Numbered from the stretch's first letter, positions 17,841-27,109 are shown. The stretch: DNA of 64,000 nucleotides from Acinetobacter sp. ANC 4204 (GCF_002135205.1 NZ_NEFZ01000003.1:248001-312000); one strand, 5' to 3'. The notes: a model not told the origin generated them from the sequence alone. Numbers and translations: made by a program.

Positions 17841-18467
17841 ATGACTCAGCCATATATTCGTTTAGACAAAGATAATGCAGCAGTGCTGTTAGTTGACCAT
17901 CAAGCAGGTTTACTGTCATTGGTCCGTGATATTGACCCTGATAAATTTAAAAACAATGTGCTTGCCCTTGCCGCAGCAGCAAAATATTTTAATCTTCCCA
18001 CCATTTTAACCACCAGCTTTGAAGATGGTCCAAACGGCCCTTTAGTCCCAGAATTGGTCGATATGTTTCCAGATGCTCCTTATATTGCACGTCCAGGACA
18101 AATCAATGCATGGGACAATGAAGACTTTGTCAAAGCAGTCAAAGCAACAGGTAAAAAACAGTTAATCATTGCAGGTGTGGTGACAGAGGTCTGTGTGGCT
18201 TTCCCTGCACTTTCAGCACTTGAAGAAGAATTTGAAGTATTTATCATCACTGATGCTTCAGGAACATTTAACCCCATCACGCGTGATGCCGCATGGGATC
18301 GTATGTCACAAGCTGGTGCTCAACTAATGTCTTGGTTTGGTGCAGCTTGTGAATTACACCGTGACTGGCGTAATGATATTGAAGGCTTAGGCGCTCTTTT
18401 TGCAGCACACATCCCAGACTATAAAAACCTGATTCAAAGTTATAGCAAAAATACAGCGAGCAAATAA
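17841..18467 (+). CDS. Isochorismatase-family cysteine hydrolase (YcaC-like)
   Basis: A 208-residue hydrolase of the isochorismatase fold. The catalytic triad is visible: Asp19 in VLLVDHQAGL, a Lys in the VKATGKKQLIIAG strand, and Cys118 in GVVTEVCVAFPA. The pattern, including the WDNEDFVKAV insert, resembles E. coli YcaC, whose substrate is unknown. GAGGATAG precedes the ATG. A terminator follows at 18499. It is divergent from pirin. Confidence 0.9.
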   Translation: MTQPYIRLDKDNAAVLLVDHQAGLLSLVRDIDPDKFKNNVLALAAAAKYFNLPTILTTSFEDGPNGPLVPELVDMFPDAPYIARPGQINAWDNEDFVKAVKATGKKQLIIAGVVTEVCVAFPALSALEEEFEVFIITDASGTFNPITRDAAWDRMSQAGAQLMSWFGAACELHRDWRNDIEGLGALFAAHIPDYKNLIQSYSKNTASK

Positions 18468-18498
18468 TCTGCTGAGCGAAGAAGCGATCTTTGGATTA

Positions 18499-18538
18499 AT
18501 GCCAATCAGTTCAGAAATTGATTGGCATTTTATTTTTA
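18499..18538 (+). terminator. Intrinsic terminator after the isochorismatase-like gene
   Basis: AATGCCAATCA and TGATTGGCATT form a perfect 11-bp stem with a 9-base loop, followed by TTTATTTTT. Confidence 0.88.
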
Positions 18539-18854
18539 AATTCATCATGTTATTTGATAGGTAGAACTTTTATCTGGCACGATTCAAGGCAAAAACAGTT
18601 TAAACAAGTCAGCGTCCTGCGATCTATTTCTGCATCAAAGGAATCTGGCAAGTTCTGCAGTGAAACACTGCTATGTTGCAAGATACTTTTTTACGGACTC
18701 AAAAATTAAGGGGCTCATGACAAGAAAACTGAACAGGCCAGCATTAGATCTTCAGATCACTTTTTCGTCGTGCTTACCCATCCGCAATGATACAGTGTAA
18801 GACATTCATAACAGACTGCGATATGTCGTAAATCTATACAGGCTTAAACACATC
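18539..18854. other. Spacer upstream of the LysR gene
   Basis: About 315 bases. A 63-codon frame at 18518-18709 overlaps the terminator and has no ribosome site, so I do not count it. The stretch should carry the promoter of the LysR-type gene; I see no other structure. Confidence 0.4.
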
Positions 18855-19778
18855 ATGCATTCATTTGACGACTATTATTATTTCTATCTTGTGGTCAAAC
18901 ACGGGGGGTTTAGTGCCGCAAGTGAGGCCTCAAATATCACCAAATCGAAGCTCAGTCGCCGCATTTTAGACCTTGAAGCTAAATATAATGTGAATCTCAT
19001 TCAACGCTCAACCCGTCACTTTAAAGTGACACCTTTGGGTCAGGAATTATTTGATGAATGCCAACAAATTATTCAGCAAGTTGAAACTGCCAACAACGTT
19101 TTACTGAAACAGAAAAGCGAACCTCAGGGTTTAATCAAATTGAGTTGCCCTTCGGTCATGATGCGCTATCAAATTCGCAGTTTGCTCAATCAGTTTCTAA
19201 AACAATATCCCAAAGTTCAAGTTGAAATGGAGCTCACCAGTCGTCGTGTGGATGTCCTACATGATGATATTGATCTGGCGATTCGTACCAATTTCACAGC
19301 CAATGAAGACTCCAGCATTGTGGTACGTGATGTCGTAAGAACTACACATTGCCTAGTTGCCAGCCCTGAACTTCTACAAGGACGCAACATTCAATTTGCG
19401 ACAGAATTGAATGATTTCCCAACCCTCGCGCTTGGGGTACAAAAGAACCAATATCAGTGGCTATTACATCATATTGAGACCCAAGAACAAATCGTCATTC
19501 CTTTGACCCCACGGATAAAAAGTAATGACGTAGCAGGCATTTATTATTCAGCCTTAGATGGTTTGGGCATTGCCAATCTGCCCTACTTAACCGTAGAAGA
19601 TGACATTACAACTGGTCGCTTGGTTCATATTTTACCTGACTGGTGTTCCAATATTGGCACCGTGCAACTGGTCTATGCTTCACGCAAAGGACAGCGCTTG
19701 GTCATGGAAAAACTGATTGAACATTTGGTTCAAGGCATACGCGACTTTGCCACCAACAGTAAAGGCTATCACCTTTAA
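18855..19778 (+). CDS. LysR-family transcriptional regulator
   Basis: A 307-residue LTTR. The N-terminal winged helix reads FDDYYYFYLVVKHGGFSAASEASNITKSKLSRRILDLEAKYNVNLIQRSTRHFKVTPLG in order (residues about 4-62), and the effector-binding domain follows (IKLSCPSVMMRY..., DIDLAIRTN...). The arrangement resembles CrgA/DsdC-type LTTRs that regulate pirin or quinone-response genes, and the pirin/hydrolase pair lies about 400 bases upstream; control of that pair is inference. A bidirectional terminator separates it from ahpC. Confidence 0.92.
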   Translation: MHSFDDYYYFYLVVKHGGFSAASEASNITKSKLSRRILDLEAKYNVNLIQRSTRHFKVTPLGQELFDECQQIIQQVETANNVLLKQKSEPQGLIKLSCPSVMMRYQIRSLLNQFLKQYPKVQVEMELTSRRVDVLHDDIDLAIRTNFTANEDSSIVVRDVVRTTHCLVASPELLQGRNIQFATELNDFPTLALGVQKNQYQWLLHHIETQEQIVIPLTPRIKSNDVAGIYYSALDGLGIANLPYLTVEDDITTGRLVHILPDWCSNIGTVQLVYASRKGQRLVMEKLIEHLVQGIRDFATNSKGYHL

Positions 19779-19798
19779 AAAATAACCGTACTCAACAT

Positions 19799-19828
19799 AA
19801 AAAAATCAGCCACTGGGCTGATTTTTTA
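19799..19828. terminator. Bidirectional terminator between lysR gene and ahpC
   Basis: AAAAAATCAGCC and GGCTGATTTTTT form the stem with a short loop, with A- and T-runs on both sides. A second imperfect stem (CATCGCTCCAAT with ATTGGAACGATG, 19833-19858) sits beside it on the ahpC side. Confidence 0.88.
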
Positions 19829-19883
19829 TGCGCATCGCTCCAATAAATTGGAACGATGCACGACCTTGTATCATTCGATCTAC

Positions 19884-20447
19884 TTAGATTTTACCGACCA
19901 AATCAATTGAAGGAGCCAGCGTCGCTTCACCTTCTTTCCATTTTGCTGGACATACTTCACCTGGATGCGCATGTACATATTGCGCAGCTTTCACTTTGCG
20001 TAACAATTCAGAAGCATCGCGGCCAATACCGCCTGCATTAATTTCAATAATTTGGATTTTTCCTTCGGGATCAATCACAAATGTACCACGATCAGCCAAA
20101 CCATCAGATTCAATCAGTACTTGAAAGTTTTTAGACAATGTCCAAGTCGGATCCCCAATCAATGGATATTGAATTTTACCAATCACATCCGAAGTGTCAT
20201 GCCATGCTTTATGGGTAAAATGAGTATCTGTAGATACACCATAAATTTCCACACCCAATTTTTGGAATTCAGCATAATGATCAGCTAAATCGCCTAATTC
20301 GGTTGGACAAACAAAGGTAAAGTCAGCAGGATAGAAAAATACAACAGACCATTTGCCTTTAAGGTTTTGTTCAGACAACTCAATAAATTCACCATTTTGG
20401 TACGCTGTTGCATTAAACGCTTTAACTTCAGTATTGATTAAACTCAT
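19884..20447 (-). CDS. ahpC: Alkyl hydroperoxide reductase subunit C (2-Cys peroxiredoxin)
   Basis: Detoxifies hydrogen peroxide, organic peroxides and peroxynitrite in the cytoplasm. The peroxidatic cysteine is Cys47 in [13 protein letters not shown] and the resolving cysteine is Cys166 in [10 protein letters not shown]. At 187 residues it is identical in length to the E. coli enzyme. GAGGAAAA precedes the ATG. No ahpF lies next to it, so its flavoprotein reductase is elsewhere. Confidence 0.97.
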   Translation of the reverse strand: MSLINTEVKAFNATAYQNGEFIELSEQNLKGKWSVVFFYPADFTFVCPTELGDLADHYAEFQKLGVEIYGVSTDTHFTHKAWHDTSDVIGKIQYPLIGDPTWTLSKNFQVLIESDGLADRGTFVIDPEGKIQIIEINAGGIGRDASELLRKVKAAQYVHAHPGEVCPAKWKEGEATLAPSIDLVGKI

Positions 20448-20609
20448 GTATTTTTCCTCAAAAATGAATGAATGTGCTTAAGTAATGAAGCTAGAATACG
20501 TGCAAATTAAAAATTGGTGAAACAGTAAGTTTTTATGAAATTTATCGGTTTTTTAGATTAGAAAACCCTCGTTAAGTTTTACCCTTTTCACAGTTGTCAC
20601 TATCAAGTT

Positions 20610-21239
20610 TTACATCTGAAATGCGTTTAAAGACTGCCATGCTGCTTGAGCTAAAACGTTTGCATAATCTGTAGGTAAAGGGCTTACTCGACCAGATAAC
20701 CAAGCACGGCAGTAGCTTTCTGTTGGTCCAATCATCAGAGAAAGGCGAAGTTCAACTGGCACAGCAGTCATGTACTCGGCATCAGGCTGAAGCGCCAGCC
20801 ACTGACCTAATTGCAAATTACGCTGTAAGTTTTCCTGCTTTAACGTTTCGGCATGTATCCCTTGCTGCACACTGTAACTGGCTGCATATAAAAATCGTGC
20901 AAAATCAGGATACTGCTCTACCCAGTCCAGATAACTATGAATAACGGCATACAGTCCATGTTTAAGGTTTTGACTCTGTTGCAAAGCGTGCATACGTTGA
21001 GTCGCTTGATCCTTTAAAGCCGAAATATATAAAGCCGAAACGATGCCTTCTTTATGTTTAAAATGATGATAAATCGCCCCAACACTGGTCTCAGCAGCAT
21101 CTCGAATCATCTCTATGGTCGTGCTTTCGATACCCTGCTGAATAAACTGTTGTAAAGCACAATTTAAAATCTGACGTTTAAGCTCCGCACGTCGACCAGG
21201 ATAAATTCGTTCAAGTAAGGCTATGTTTTGCATCATCAT
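20610..21239 (-). CDS. TetR-family transcriptional regulator
   Basis: About 209 residues. The N-terminal helix-turn-helix is visible: RRAELKRQILNCALQQFIQQGIESTTIEMIRDAAETSVGAIYHHFKHKEGIVSALY. The C-terminal ligand domain gives no clue to its inducer. Three ATG codons lie in a row at 21239-21231; an AAGGA immediately upstream best fits the third (21233). It faces the DUF4442 gene over two palindromes sharing the AGAATA/TATTCT half site, which are its likely operators. Confidence 0.9.
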   Translation of the reverse strand: MMMQNIALLERIYPGRRAELKRQILNCALQQFIQQGIESTTIEMIRDAAETSVGAIYHHFKHKEGIVSALYISALKDQATQRMHALQQSQNLKHGLYAVIHSYLDWVEQYPDFARFLYAASYSVQQGIHAETLKQENLQRNLQLGQWLALQPDAEYMTAVPVELRLSLMIGPTESYCRAWLSGRVSPLPTDYANVLAQAAWQSLNAFQM

Positions 21240-21309
21240 TCCTTTTTTATTGTGCTCATCATAAATCAAGACTCGCTCTTTTGTGTAGCAGAGTCGTCAA
21301 ATCAGCCAA

Positions 21310-21344
21310 ATACAGAATAATATTCTGTATGAGAATATTATTCT
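21310..21344. promoter_or_regulatory. Tandem palindromic operators for the TetR-type regulator
   Basis: The first site (21310-21330) has perfect 10-bp arms ATACAGAATA and TATTCTGTAT around a central A. The second (21332-21344) is AGAATA-T-TATTCT. Both share the same half site and lie in the 120-base divergent region between the TetR-type gene and the DUF4442 gene. Confidence 0.75.
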
Positions 21345-21370
21345 TCAAATAATGCATGAAGGACATCACC

Positions 21371-21835
21371 ATGAGTCAAGCCTTAAAAATATGGAAAACC
21401 CTAGAAGCCAAACCTGCTGGGAAATGGACATTTTCAAAATTGCTGTGTTTAAAGGCGCCTTATTTCAGCAGTATCTCCCCATTATTCGAACAACTGCGCC
21501 CAGACTACTGCGAAGTGAGCATAAAAAAACACCGTGCTGTGTTGAATCATATTGGTACTGTACATGCCATTGCGATGTGTAATATGGCAGAACTCGCCGG
21601 AGGCACCATGACCGATGTGACCGTACCCAATACGCACCGCTGGATTCCAAAAGGCATGCAAGTAGAATATATACAGAAAGCATCGACTGATTTAGTCGCA
21701 GTGGCAACACCAGCACAGTCCAATTTTGTTTGGAATGAAGGCAGTGATTATGTGGTCAATGTTGAAGTTAAAAACACTGCTCAAGAACTGGTTTTTCGTG
21801 CCACAATTACAATGTGGGTTTCACTGAAAAAATAA
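21371..21835 (+). CDS. DUF4442 hot-dog fold protein (PaaI-like thioesterase)
   Basis: About 154 residues of the DUF4442 family, a hot-dog fold related to acyl-CoA thioesterases. The core helix and strands are seen as IGTVHAIAMCNMAELAGGTMTD and the C-terminal strand FRATITMWVS. I use the ATG at 21371, which has AAGGA 7 bases upstream, over the ATG at 21356. Since it diverges from a TetR-type gene with tandem operators, it is probably the target of that regulator; a lipid-related inducer would fit but is not shown. Confidence 0.82.
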   Translation: MSQALKIWKTLEAKPAGKWTFSKLLCLKAPYFSSISPLFEQLRPDYCEVSIKKHRAVLNHIGTVHAIAMCNMAELAGGTMTDVTVPNTHRWIPKGMQVEYIQKASTDLVAVATPAQSNFVWNEGSDYVVNVEVKNTAQELVFRATITMWVSLKK

Positions 21836-21846
21836 AATTTGCGACC

Positions 21847-21873
21847 AAAACCCACTATTCGATGGTGGGTTTT
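21847..21873 (+). terminator. Intrinsic terminator after the DUF4442 gene
   Basis: AAAACCCAC and GTGGGTTTT form the stem with a 9-base loop. A-rich and T-rich flanks suggest it works in either direction. Confidence 0.8.
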
Positions 21874-21997
21874 CAATCCGTTCATCTTAAATGCGTACAA
21901 ACTAACAATGATCTTTTTCAAATGAATTTGCATACACTCTGTTAAGATGAATGATGATCTATCCCCATTAATTTCATTTTAAAAAATAGAGAAAGTC

Positions 21998-22387
21998 ATG
22001 GCCCAAATTAAAATCTATGCTTTAAATAAAACCATAAAAAGACATCGAGATCATCTAAGTATTGCCATTCACCAAGCGTTAACCAAAACACTGAAATATC
22101 CCATAGAAAAAAAGTTTCAACGTTTCATTTCATTAGAATCAGAACATTTTATTTACCCATCAGACCGTACAGAATCTTACATCATTATCGAAATCTCTAT
22201 GTTTGAGGGCAGGACAAAAGAAGCAAAAAAAGCCCTTATTAACACACTATTTCAAAACATTAATGATTTATGTGGAATTGATTTCAATGATATTGAAATC
22301 ACAATATTTGAAACCCCAAAAGAAAACTGGGGAATTAGAGGTAAAAATGCTGATGAATTACAATTAAATTATCAGATCAATATTTAG
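21998..22387 (+). CDS. Tautomerase-family protein without Pro1
   Basis: A 129-residue protein of the Tautomerase_2 type: a domain with FIYPSDRTESYIIIEISMFEGRTKEAKK (about residues 50-77) and the C-terminal ETPKENWGIRGKNADE. Most tautomerases use the N-terminal proline left after Met removal; here the start is MAQIKIY, so the catalytic base is not proline. Many members of this sub-branch vary at this spot, so activity is uncertain. The gene is more AT-rich than its neighbours. GAGAAAG lies before the ATG. Confidence 0.78.
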   Translation: MAQIKIYALNKTIKRHRDHLSIAIHQALTKTLKYPIEKKFQRFISLESEHFIYPSDRTESYIIIEISMFEGRTKEAKKALINTLFQNINDLCGIDFNDIEITIFETPKENWGIRGKNADELQLNYQINI

Positions 22388-22541
22388 AAAATAAAATACA
22401 GTATAAAAAAACAAATATTTAACTGTGAGTTTCCAATGAAGACACTTTAATGCAGGCACATCCATAACAGAAAAGCCCTTGAAAATGCAACTGTATAAAT
22501 TCATTGATACAAGATCTACGATATTAAATGATCACTTTAAC

Positions 22542-22865
22542 TTATTTAATTATCAGAATAAAAAACATCGCAGGGAATATGACACCTAATAAAAAAAATA
22601 CAAATGGGGCAACATACCTATCCACCCATACGGGGCTATTTCCATGCCCATCTGTAAATAGACGCTTTTTCCCTATAGATAACGTAACTAAGAGAAAGGC
22701 CAAAAAATACAGTATATTTTGATTAAATAAAGCAAGATTTTCAAAATAATGGATGCCATGTGTTCTTTCTGAGAGCAAAAAGAATATAAAAACGGTATAG
22801 CCGATAAAGCCTGTCCCACAACACATCCATCCAGAGGCTTCGCTTTTTGATTGTCTTAATTTCAA
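22542..22865 (-). CDS. Small hypothetical membrane protein (107 aa)
   Basis: I recognise no family. About three hydrophobic segments are visible: GFIGYTVFIFFLLS (residues 19-32), NILYFLAFLLVTLSI (50-64) and VAPFVFFLLGVIFPAMFFILIIK (85-107), separated by charged loops (KKRLFTDGHG). The frame starts with TTG at 22865, preceded by AAGGG at 8 bases, which is acceptable; a later Met at 22826 is the alternative. It is likely real because the composition is consistent with an inner-membrane protein. Confidence 0.5.
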   Translation of the reverse strand: MKLRQSKSEASGWMCCGTGFIGYTVFIFFLLSERTHGIHYFENLALFNQNILYFLAFLLVTLSIGKKRLFTDGHGNSPVWVDRYVAPFVFFLLGVIFPAMFFILIIK

Positions 22866-22929
22866 TTTTTAAGCCCTTTAAAATAAACAAAGTGCCTTAT
22901 CCAAAATATCTGAGTTTCTCTGCACATAA

Positions 22930-22961
22930 AAAAAGAACTTGATATCAATCAAGTTCTTTTT
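22930..22961. terminator. Bidirectional terminator downstream of ssb
   Basis: AAAAAGAACTTG and CAAGTTCTTTTT form a 12-bp stem with an 8-base loop. It is placed to end the leftward ssb transcript. Confidence 0.88.
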
Positions 22962-22995
22962 GATCACTTTGTACAAGGTTTATACCTGATACCAG

Positions 22996-23568
22996 TTAAA
23001 ACGGAAGGTCATCATCCATATCCGCTGGTGCTGTTGCAGGCGCAGACTGAGGTGCTGCTTTTGGTGCAAAACCACTTGGGTTATTGTTCGCATAACCACC
23101 TTGTTGGTTGTTACCACCTTGATTGCCACCATAACCGCCTTGGTTGTTATTGTTATAACCTCCACCTTGGTTATTGTTGAAACGTGGTTGTGCATAACCA
23201 TCATTTCCGCCTTGCATTTGCTCACCTTGCTGACGGTTGTTGTCTAGCATCTGCATTTGCTCACCACGGATTTCTGTGGTGTAACGCTCTTGACCATTTT
23301 GGTCTGTCCACTGGCGCGTGCGCAATGAACCTTCAATATACACTTTTGAGCCTTTGCGCAGGTATTGTTGCGCAATTTCACCTAGACGGTTGTGTAACAC
23401 AATACGATGCCATTCAGTTTGCTCTTTACGCTCACCTGTACTTTTATCTGTCCAAGAGTCGCTGGTTGCAATTGAAAACTGAGTCAACGAACCACCATTT
23501 GGAAAAGTTTTCGTCTCTGGATCTCGGCCTAATGTGCCCACTAAAATAACTTTATTTACACCGCGCAT
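22996..23568 (-). CDS. ssb: Single-stranded DNA-binding protein
   Basis: A 190-residue SSB essential for replication, repair and recombination. The N-terminal OB fold begins [20 protein letters not shown] and spans about 110 residues. A long Gly/Asn/Gln-rich low-complexity linker follows (about 115-180), and the acidic tip DMDDDLPF, which binds partner proteins, closes the chain. GGAAG precedes the ATG. The YajR-like transporter gene lies just upstream on the same strand. Confidence 0.97.
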   Translation of the reverse strand: MRGVNKVILVGTLGRDPETKTFPNGGSLTQFSIATSDSWTDKSTGERKEQTEWHRIVLHNRLGEIAQQYLRKGSKVYIEGSLRTRQWTDQNGQERYTTEIRGEQMQMLDNNRQQGEQMQGGNDGYAQPRFNNNQGGGYNNNNQGGYGGNQGGNNQQGGYANNNPSGFAPKAAPQSAPATAPADMDDDLPF

Positions 23569-23619
23569 CTGATGTTTACTTCCTATCTATTTCTATTATT
23601 TACTTTATAAGAGTTATGC

Positions 23620-24984
23620 TTAAATGGCTACCTCTTTCCCTAACAACTGCGTTAAATCTTGTCGCGTCGCATCATCTATTTGCTGCTTATCGACCTTGAC
23701 ATACGCCACTTGCTGATCAGACATCACCACGACCTCTTCAATACCACGAATCGCTAAAAGTTGGGAAGTCCATTCATCTGTTTGTTTATGTTCAGGTAAA
23801 CGTAGCACCATCGAAGATAAATAGCGTGGCTGCGCCAAACCAAAACTAATCAATAACCAAATAATGGCAAGTCCAGTCAGAATACTCCAGCCCAAAGCAG
23901 TATTGTTTAATAACAATAATTGTCCACCTGTAACGCCACCAAAAAAAGCGCCTAAAAACTGGCTGCTGGCATTTACGCCCATCGCGGTGGCTTTAGACTG
24001 AATTGGTGCGGCTTTCGATAACCATGAGGGCAACAACGCCTCCATAACATTAAAAGCAATAAAGAATAAGCCCAAACCCGTGAGCAAAATATACTTTGAC
24101 TCAAAACCAAAAATTAGAATGCCTAGGCCTAAAATAATACCGCCAATCGCAGTTAAAAAGATGCCACGCATCTTGCGGTATTTTTCAGCCAATACAATAC
24201 TTGGGAAAGCAAAAAACAGGCTAATCACCAACAATGGCAAGTACACCCAACCATGCGAATTGAGTGGAATTTTGGCAAAATCAATCAACTGTGATGGGAC
24301 ATAAATAAACATTGCTGTCAGCAATAAATGTAAGCTAAACACTGATACATGCAGGCGGTTCAGATCACCCATTTTTAAAACTTGTTTGAGCTGAGCCAAA
24401 TAACCTTGATCAAAATTTCGATGGTGGCGGGTAACTTTTGGAACCAACAGCAACATTGAAATGGCGGCCAAGCCCATGATGGTCGTTACCCAAAACAAAC
24501 CTGAAATACCCACCAAACCTGTAAGCCACGGCCCCAAACTAAAGGCTACAGCAAAAGAAACCCCGATACTCATCCCCATGGTTGCCATGGCTTTCATGCG
24601 GTTTTCTTCACGGGTCACATCGGCGAGGAGCGCCATCACCACAGCAGAAACAGCACCACCACCAGCAATAGCACGACCAATAATCACCCCATAAATAGTG
24701 TCTGACATTGCCGCAATTGCACCGCCCAAAGCAAACAGAAGCAGCCCAAAAACCACCAAAGGCTTCCGACTATAACGGTCAGCAATCAGACTAAACGGAA
24801 TCTGTAGAATAGCTTGGGTTAAACCATAAATCCCCACAGCTAAACCGAGCAGTGCAGGTGTTGCATATTCATAAGTCTGCCCTGCTACAGAAAAGACAGG
24901 GATGATCATGAACAAACCCAACATGCGTAAGGCAAAAATACTGCTTAAGGCAAAAGTTGAACGACGTTCTAAAGCATTCATCAT
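23620..24984 (-). CDS. MFS transporter with C-terminal YAM-like domain (YajR-like)
   Basis: A 454-residue major-facilitator protein with twelve predicted membrane helices; the motif-A region between helices 2 and 3 reads IADRYSRKP. After the last helix, about 60 soluble residues follow (EWTSQLLAIRGIEEVVVMSDQQVAYVKVD...), which resembles the ferredoxin-like YAM domain of E. coli YajR. The substrate is unknown for that family. It is about 50 bases upstream of ssb on the same strand, as in other Acinetobacter-type layouts, and might be co-transcribed. Confidence 0.87.
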   Translation of the reverse strand: MMNALERRSTFALSSIFALRMLGLFMIIPVFSVAGQTYEYATPALLGLAVGIYGLTQAILQIPFSLIADRYSRKPLVVFGLLLFALGGAIAAMSDTIYGVIIGRAIAGGGAVSAVVMALLADVTREENRMKAMATMGMSIGVSFAVAFSLGPWLTGLVGISGLFWVTTIMGLAAISMLLLVPKVTRHHRNFDQGYLAQLKQVLKMGDLNRLHVSVFSLHLLLTAMFIYVPSQLIDFAKIPLNSHGWVYLPLLVISLFFAFPSIVLAEKYRKMRGIFLTAIGGIILGLGILIFGFESKYILLTGLGLFFIAFNVMEALLPSWLSKAAPIQSKATAMGVNASSQFLGAFFGGVTGGQLLLLNNTALGWSILTGLAIIWLLISFGLAQPRYLSSMVLRLPEHKQTDEWTSQLLAIRGIEEVVVMSDQQVAYVKVDKQQIDDATRQDLTQLLGKEVAI

Positions 24985-25095
24985 AAACGAAGACAGACTG
25001 TATTGAATTAATCTTGGATCAAGATTATAGGCTATTCAATCCGACTAGCGACATGAATTTTATATTTAATAAAAGCGTTCCTGATCTGAAAAACA

Positions 25096-25122
25096 AAAAG
25101 CGCAGCCTGAGCTGCGCTTTTC
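25096..25122. terminator. Bidirectional terminator downstream of the DUF475 gene
   Basis: AAAAGCGCAGC and GCTGCGCTTTT form a perfect stem with a CTGA loop, 22 bases from the DUF475 stop. Confidence 0.9.
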
Positions 25123-25143
25123 TTCGGTTCAAAACAAGCTGCT

Positions 25144-26223
25144 TTAAACGGCTTGATGTTTTTGATATTGGATAGACGCAATCACGGCCCAAACAATAAA
25201 GGCTACACCAATTAAACCTGTAACAATTTCAGGAACATGAAGACCTGTACCACTTGCCAGCATAATAAATGCCAAAGCACCAATTGCATAGTGCGCACCA
25301 TGTTCAAGGAAGACATAAGCATCCAAGGTGCCTTTTTCGACCAAGTAAATGGTCATCGAACGCACAAAGATCGCACCAATGGCAAGGCCCAACATGATAA
25401 TCACGACATCAGAAGTAATGGCAAAGGCACCAATCACACCATCGAAACTGAACGATGCGTCGAGAACTTCGAGGTATAAGAAACCACCGATACCCGCTTT
25501 AACGACACCTGTCGTTGCGCCATTGGCATCATGCACAATTGCATTACCATCTTCATCAATTTCAGGCTCGCCACCGAGTAAATGGCTCAATACCTGTACA
25601 CCAATATAAACCACGATGCCCCAGATTCCTGCCATAGTCACGACTAGACGTTTGGCTTCATCAACATTCGCCGCCATCACCAAGAGTGCAATCAAGGCCA
25701 AGAATACAGACATTGCAGGGACATTGGCCAAGTTTGCCAAACGACGCTCCAACCAGCGGAACCAGTGCGTATCTTTACCTTCATCCAAAAAGAAGTTAAG
25801 AAACACTAACAATAAAAACGCGCCACCAAATGCAGCAATTTCAGGATGATGATCCATCAAACGTTGTGAATAAGTCTTCGGATCATTTAACGCCAATTGA
25901 ACGACTTCAACGAAGCCCATATCTGCAGTTACCGCCACAATTGCGACAGGGAAGATTAAGCGCATACCAAATACAGCGACTAAAATACCCACGGTAAGGA
26001 ATAACATTTTCCAAAAATGATCCCAACCACGTAACACGGACGCATTGACCACAGCATTATCAAAAGATAAAGAGACTTCCATCACCGCTAAAATGGCAGT
26101 AATAGTCAGTGCAGTAAACATGGTCTTTAAGCCCGCTTCTGGTCCATGGGTAAAACCCCAGTACGCAGACAACGCAAGACACACGATCGTAAAAATGATA
26201 GAGAAACCAAAATGTTTCATCAT
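25144..26223 (-). CDS. DUF475/TerC-type integral membrane protein
   Basis: A 359-residue polytopic protein with about nine hydrophobic segments. The two family signature helices with acidic residues in the membrane are clear: AVMEVSLSFDNAVVNASVL (about residues 45-63) and YLEVLDASFSFDGVIGAFAI (about 249-268). TerC relatives export metal ions such as manganese, so a role in metal handling is likely but not shown. A charged cytoplasmic loop (GEPEIDEDGNAIVHDANG) splits the two halves. It stands alone with its own terminator. Confidence 0.88.
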   Translation of the reverse strand: MMKHFGFSIIFTIVCLALSAYWGFTHGPEAGLKTMFTALTITAILAVMEVSLSFDNAVVNASVLRGWDHFWKMLFLTVGILVAVFGMRLIFPVAIVAVTADMGFVEVVQLALNDPKTYSQRLMDHHPEIAAFGGAFLLLVFLNFFLDEGKDTHWFRWLERRLANLANVPAMSVFLALIALLVMAANVDEAKRLVVTMAGIWGIVVYIGVQVLSHLLGGEPEIDEDGNAIVHDANGATTGVVKAGIGGFLYLEVLDASFSFDGVIGAFAITSDVVIIMLGLAIGAIFVRSMTIYLVEKGTLDAYVFLEHGAHYAIGALAFIMLASGTGLHVPEIVTGLIGVAFIVWAVIASIQYQKHQAV

Positions 26224-26434
26224 GACAGATCGACCTTTAAAAAATTTGGAAATTAACTAAAACTTAAAAATCAGGTTGAGTTTTATGGTCGCAATTATGA
26301 CCGTTTTTGTAGATGAAACCAAAACATCTTCGTTAATTTTTACTTATTTCCTCACCACACAGTGTTGGATTGTTCTTCCGAGTCAACAGTTGTTATAGTC
26401 TTGCCCATATTTCGGCTTTTCTCAGGATAAATTA

Positions 26435-27109
26435 ATGGCTTTTTCTCAAGATGTTTGGCAACGTAATGTCGACTTATATCAAAAAACATTGGCTTTGCCT
26501 TTTAACCAAGAATTGGCTTCAGGTAGCTTGAATAAAGAAGCGTTTTGTCATTATGTCATCCAAGATGCACATTACTTGGTGGCTTATGGTCGCGCGCTCG
26601 CCGTATGTGGCGCCAAAGCTTATGATGCTGATGACATTATTCAGTTTAGCCAAGGGGCCAAAGAAGCAATTGTAGTGGAACGCAGCTTGCACGATGGTTT
26701 TATGAAAAACTTTGGGATTTCAAAACAACAATTTGAAGAAACTCCTTTGACATTAGCTTGTCATCATTACACTTCTTTTTTAACCGCAACAGCATGGTCT
26801 GAAAGCTATCCTGTGGTGTTAGCGGCACTCTTACCTTGTTTTTGGATTTATGCTGAAGTCGGTAAAGACATTGTGGGCAACTCTATCGCTAACAACCCAT
26901 ACCAAGCCTGGATTGATACTTATGCTGGAGAAGAATTCAATCAAGCTGTGCGCAATGTGATTGCAACCATTGATAAAGTAGCTGCACGTTGTGATGCCGA
27001 TACCATTGAGAAAATGCATAAAGCCTACCGTAAAGGGGCTGAACTGGAATGGTTATTTTGGGACAGCGCTTATAAACAACAGCAATGGCTCGGTTTAGAC
27101 CACGCTTAA
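26435..27109 (+). CDS. tenA: TenA-family aminopyrimidine aminohydrolase
   Basis: A 224-residue all-helical TenA protein, which hydrolyses degraded thiamine pyrimidines so they can be salvaged for thiamine synthesis. Conserved stretches are FCHYVIQDAHYLVAYGRAL, a Cys-containing PCFWIYAEVG (family catalytic cysteine region) and YAGEEFNQAV near the end. AGGATAAA lies before the ATG. No other thiamine gene is adjacent and I see no TPP riboswitch in the 211 bases upstream. A terminator follows. Confidence 0.92.
   Translation: MAFSQDVWQRNVDLYQKTLALPFNQELASGSLNKEAFCHYVIQDAHYLVAYGRALAVCGAKAYDADDIIQFSQGAKEAIVVERSLHDGFMKNFGISKQQFEETPLTLACHHYTSFLTATAWSESYPVVLAALLPCFWIYAEVGKDIVGNSIANNPYQAWIDTYAGEEFNQAVRNVIATIDKVAARCDADTIEKMHKAYRKGAELEWLFWDSAYKQQQWLGLDHA

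Noticed and set aside
18518..18709. 63-codon frame after the isochorismatase-like gene
   Set aside because: Begins inside a strong terminator hairpin and has no ribosome site or family resemblance.
22528..22722. 64-codon rightward frame
   Set aside because: Overlaps the membrane-protein frame on the other strand, which has coherent hydrophobic segments; this one looks random.
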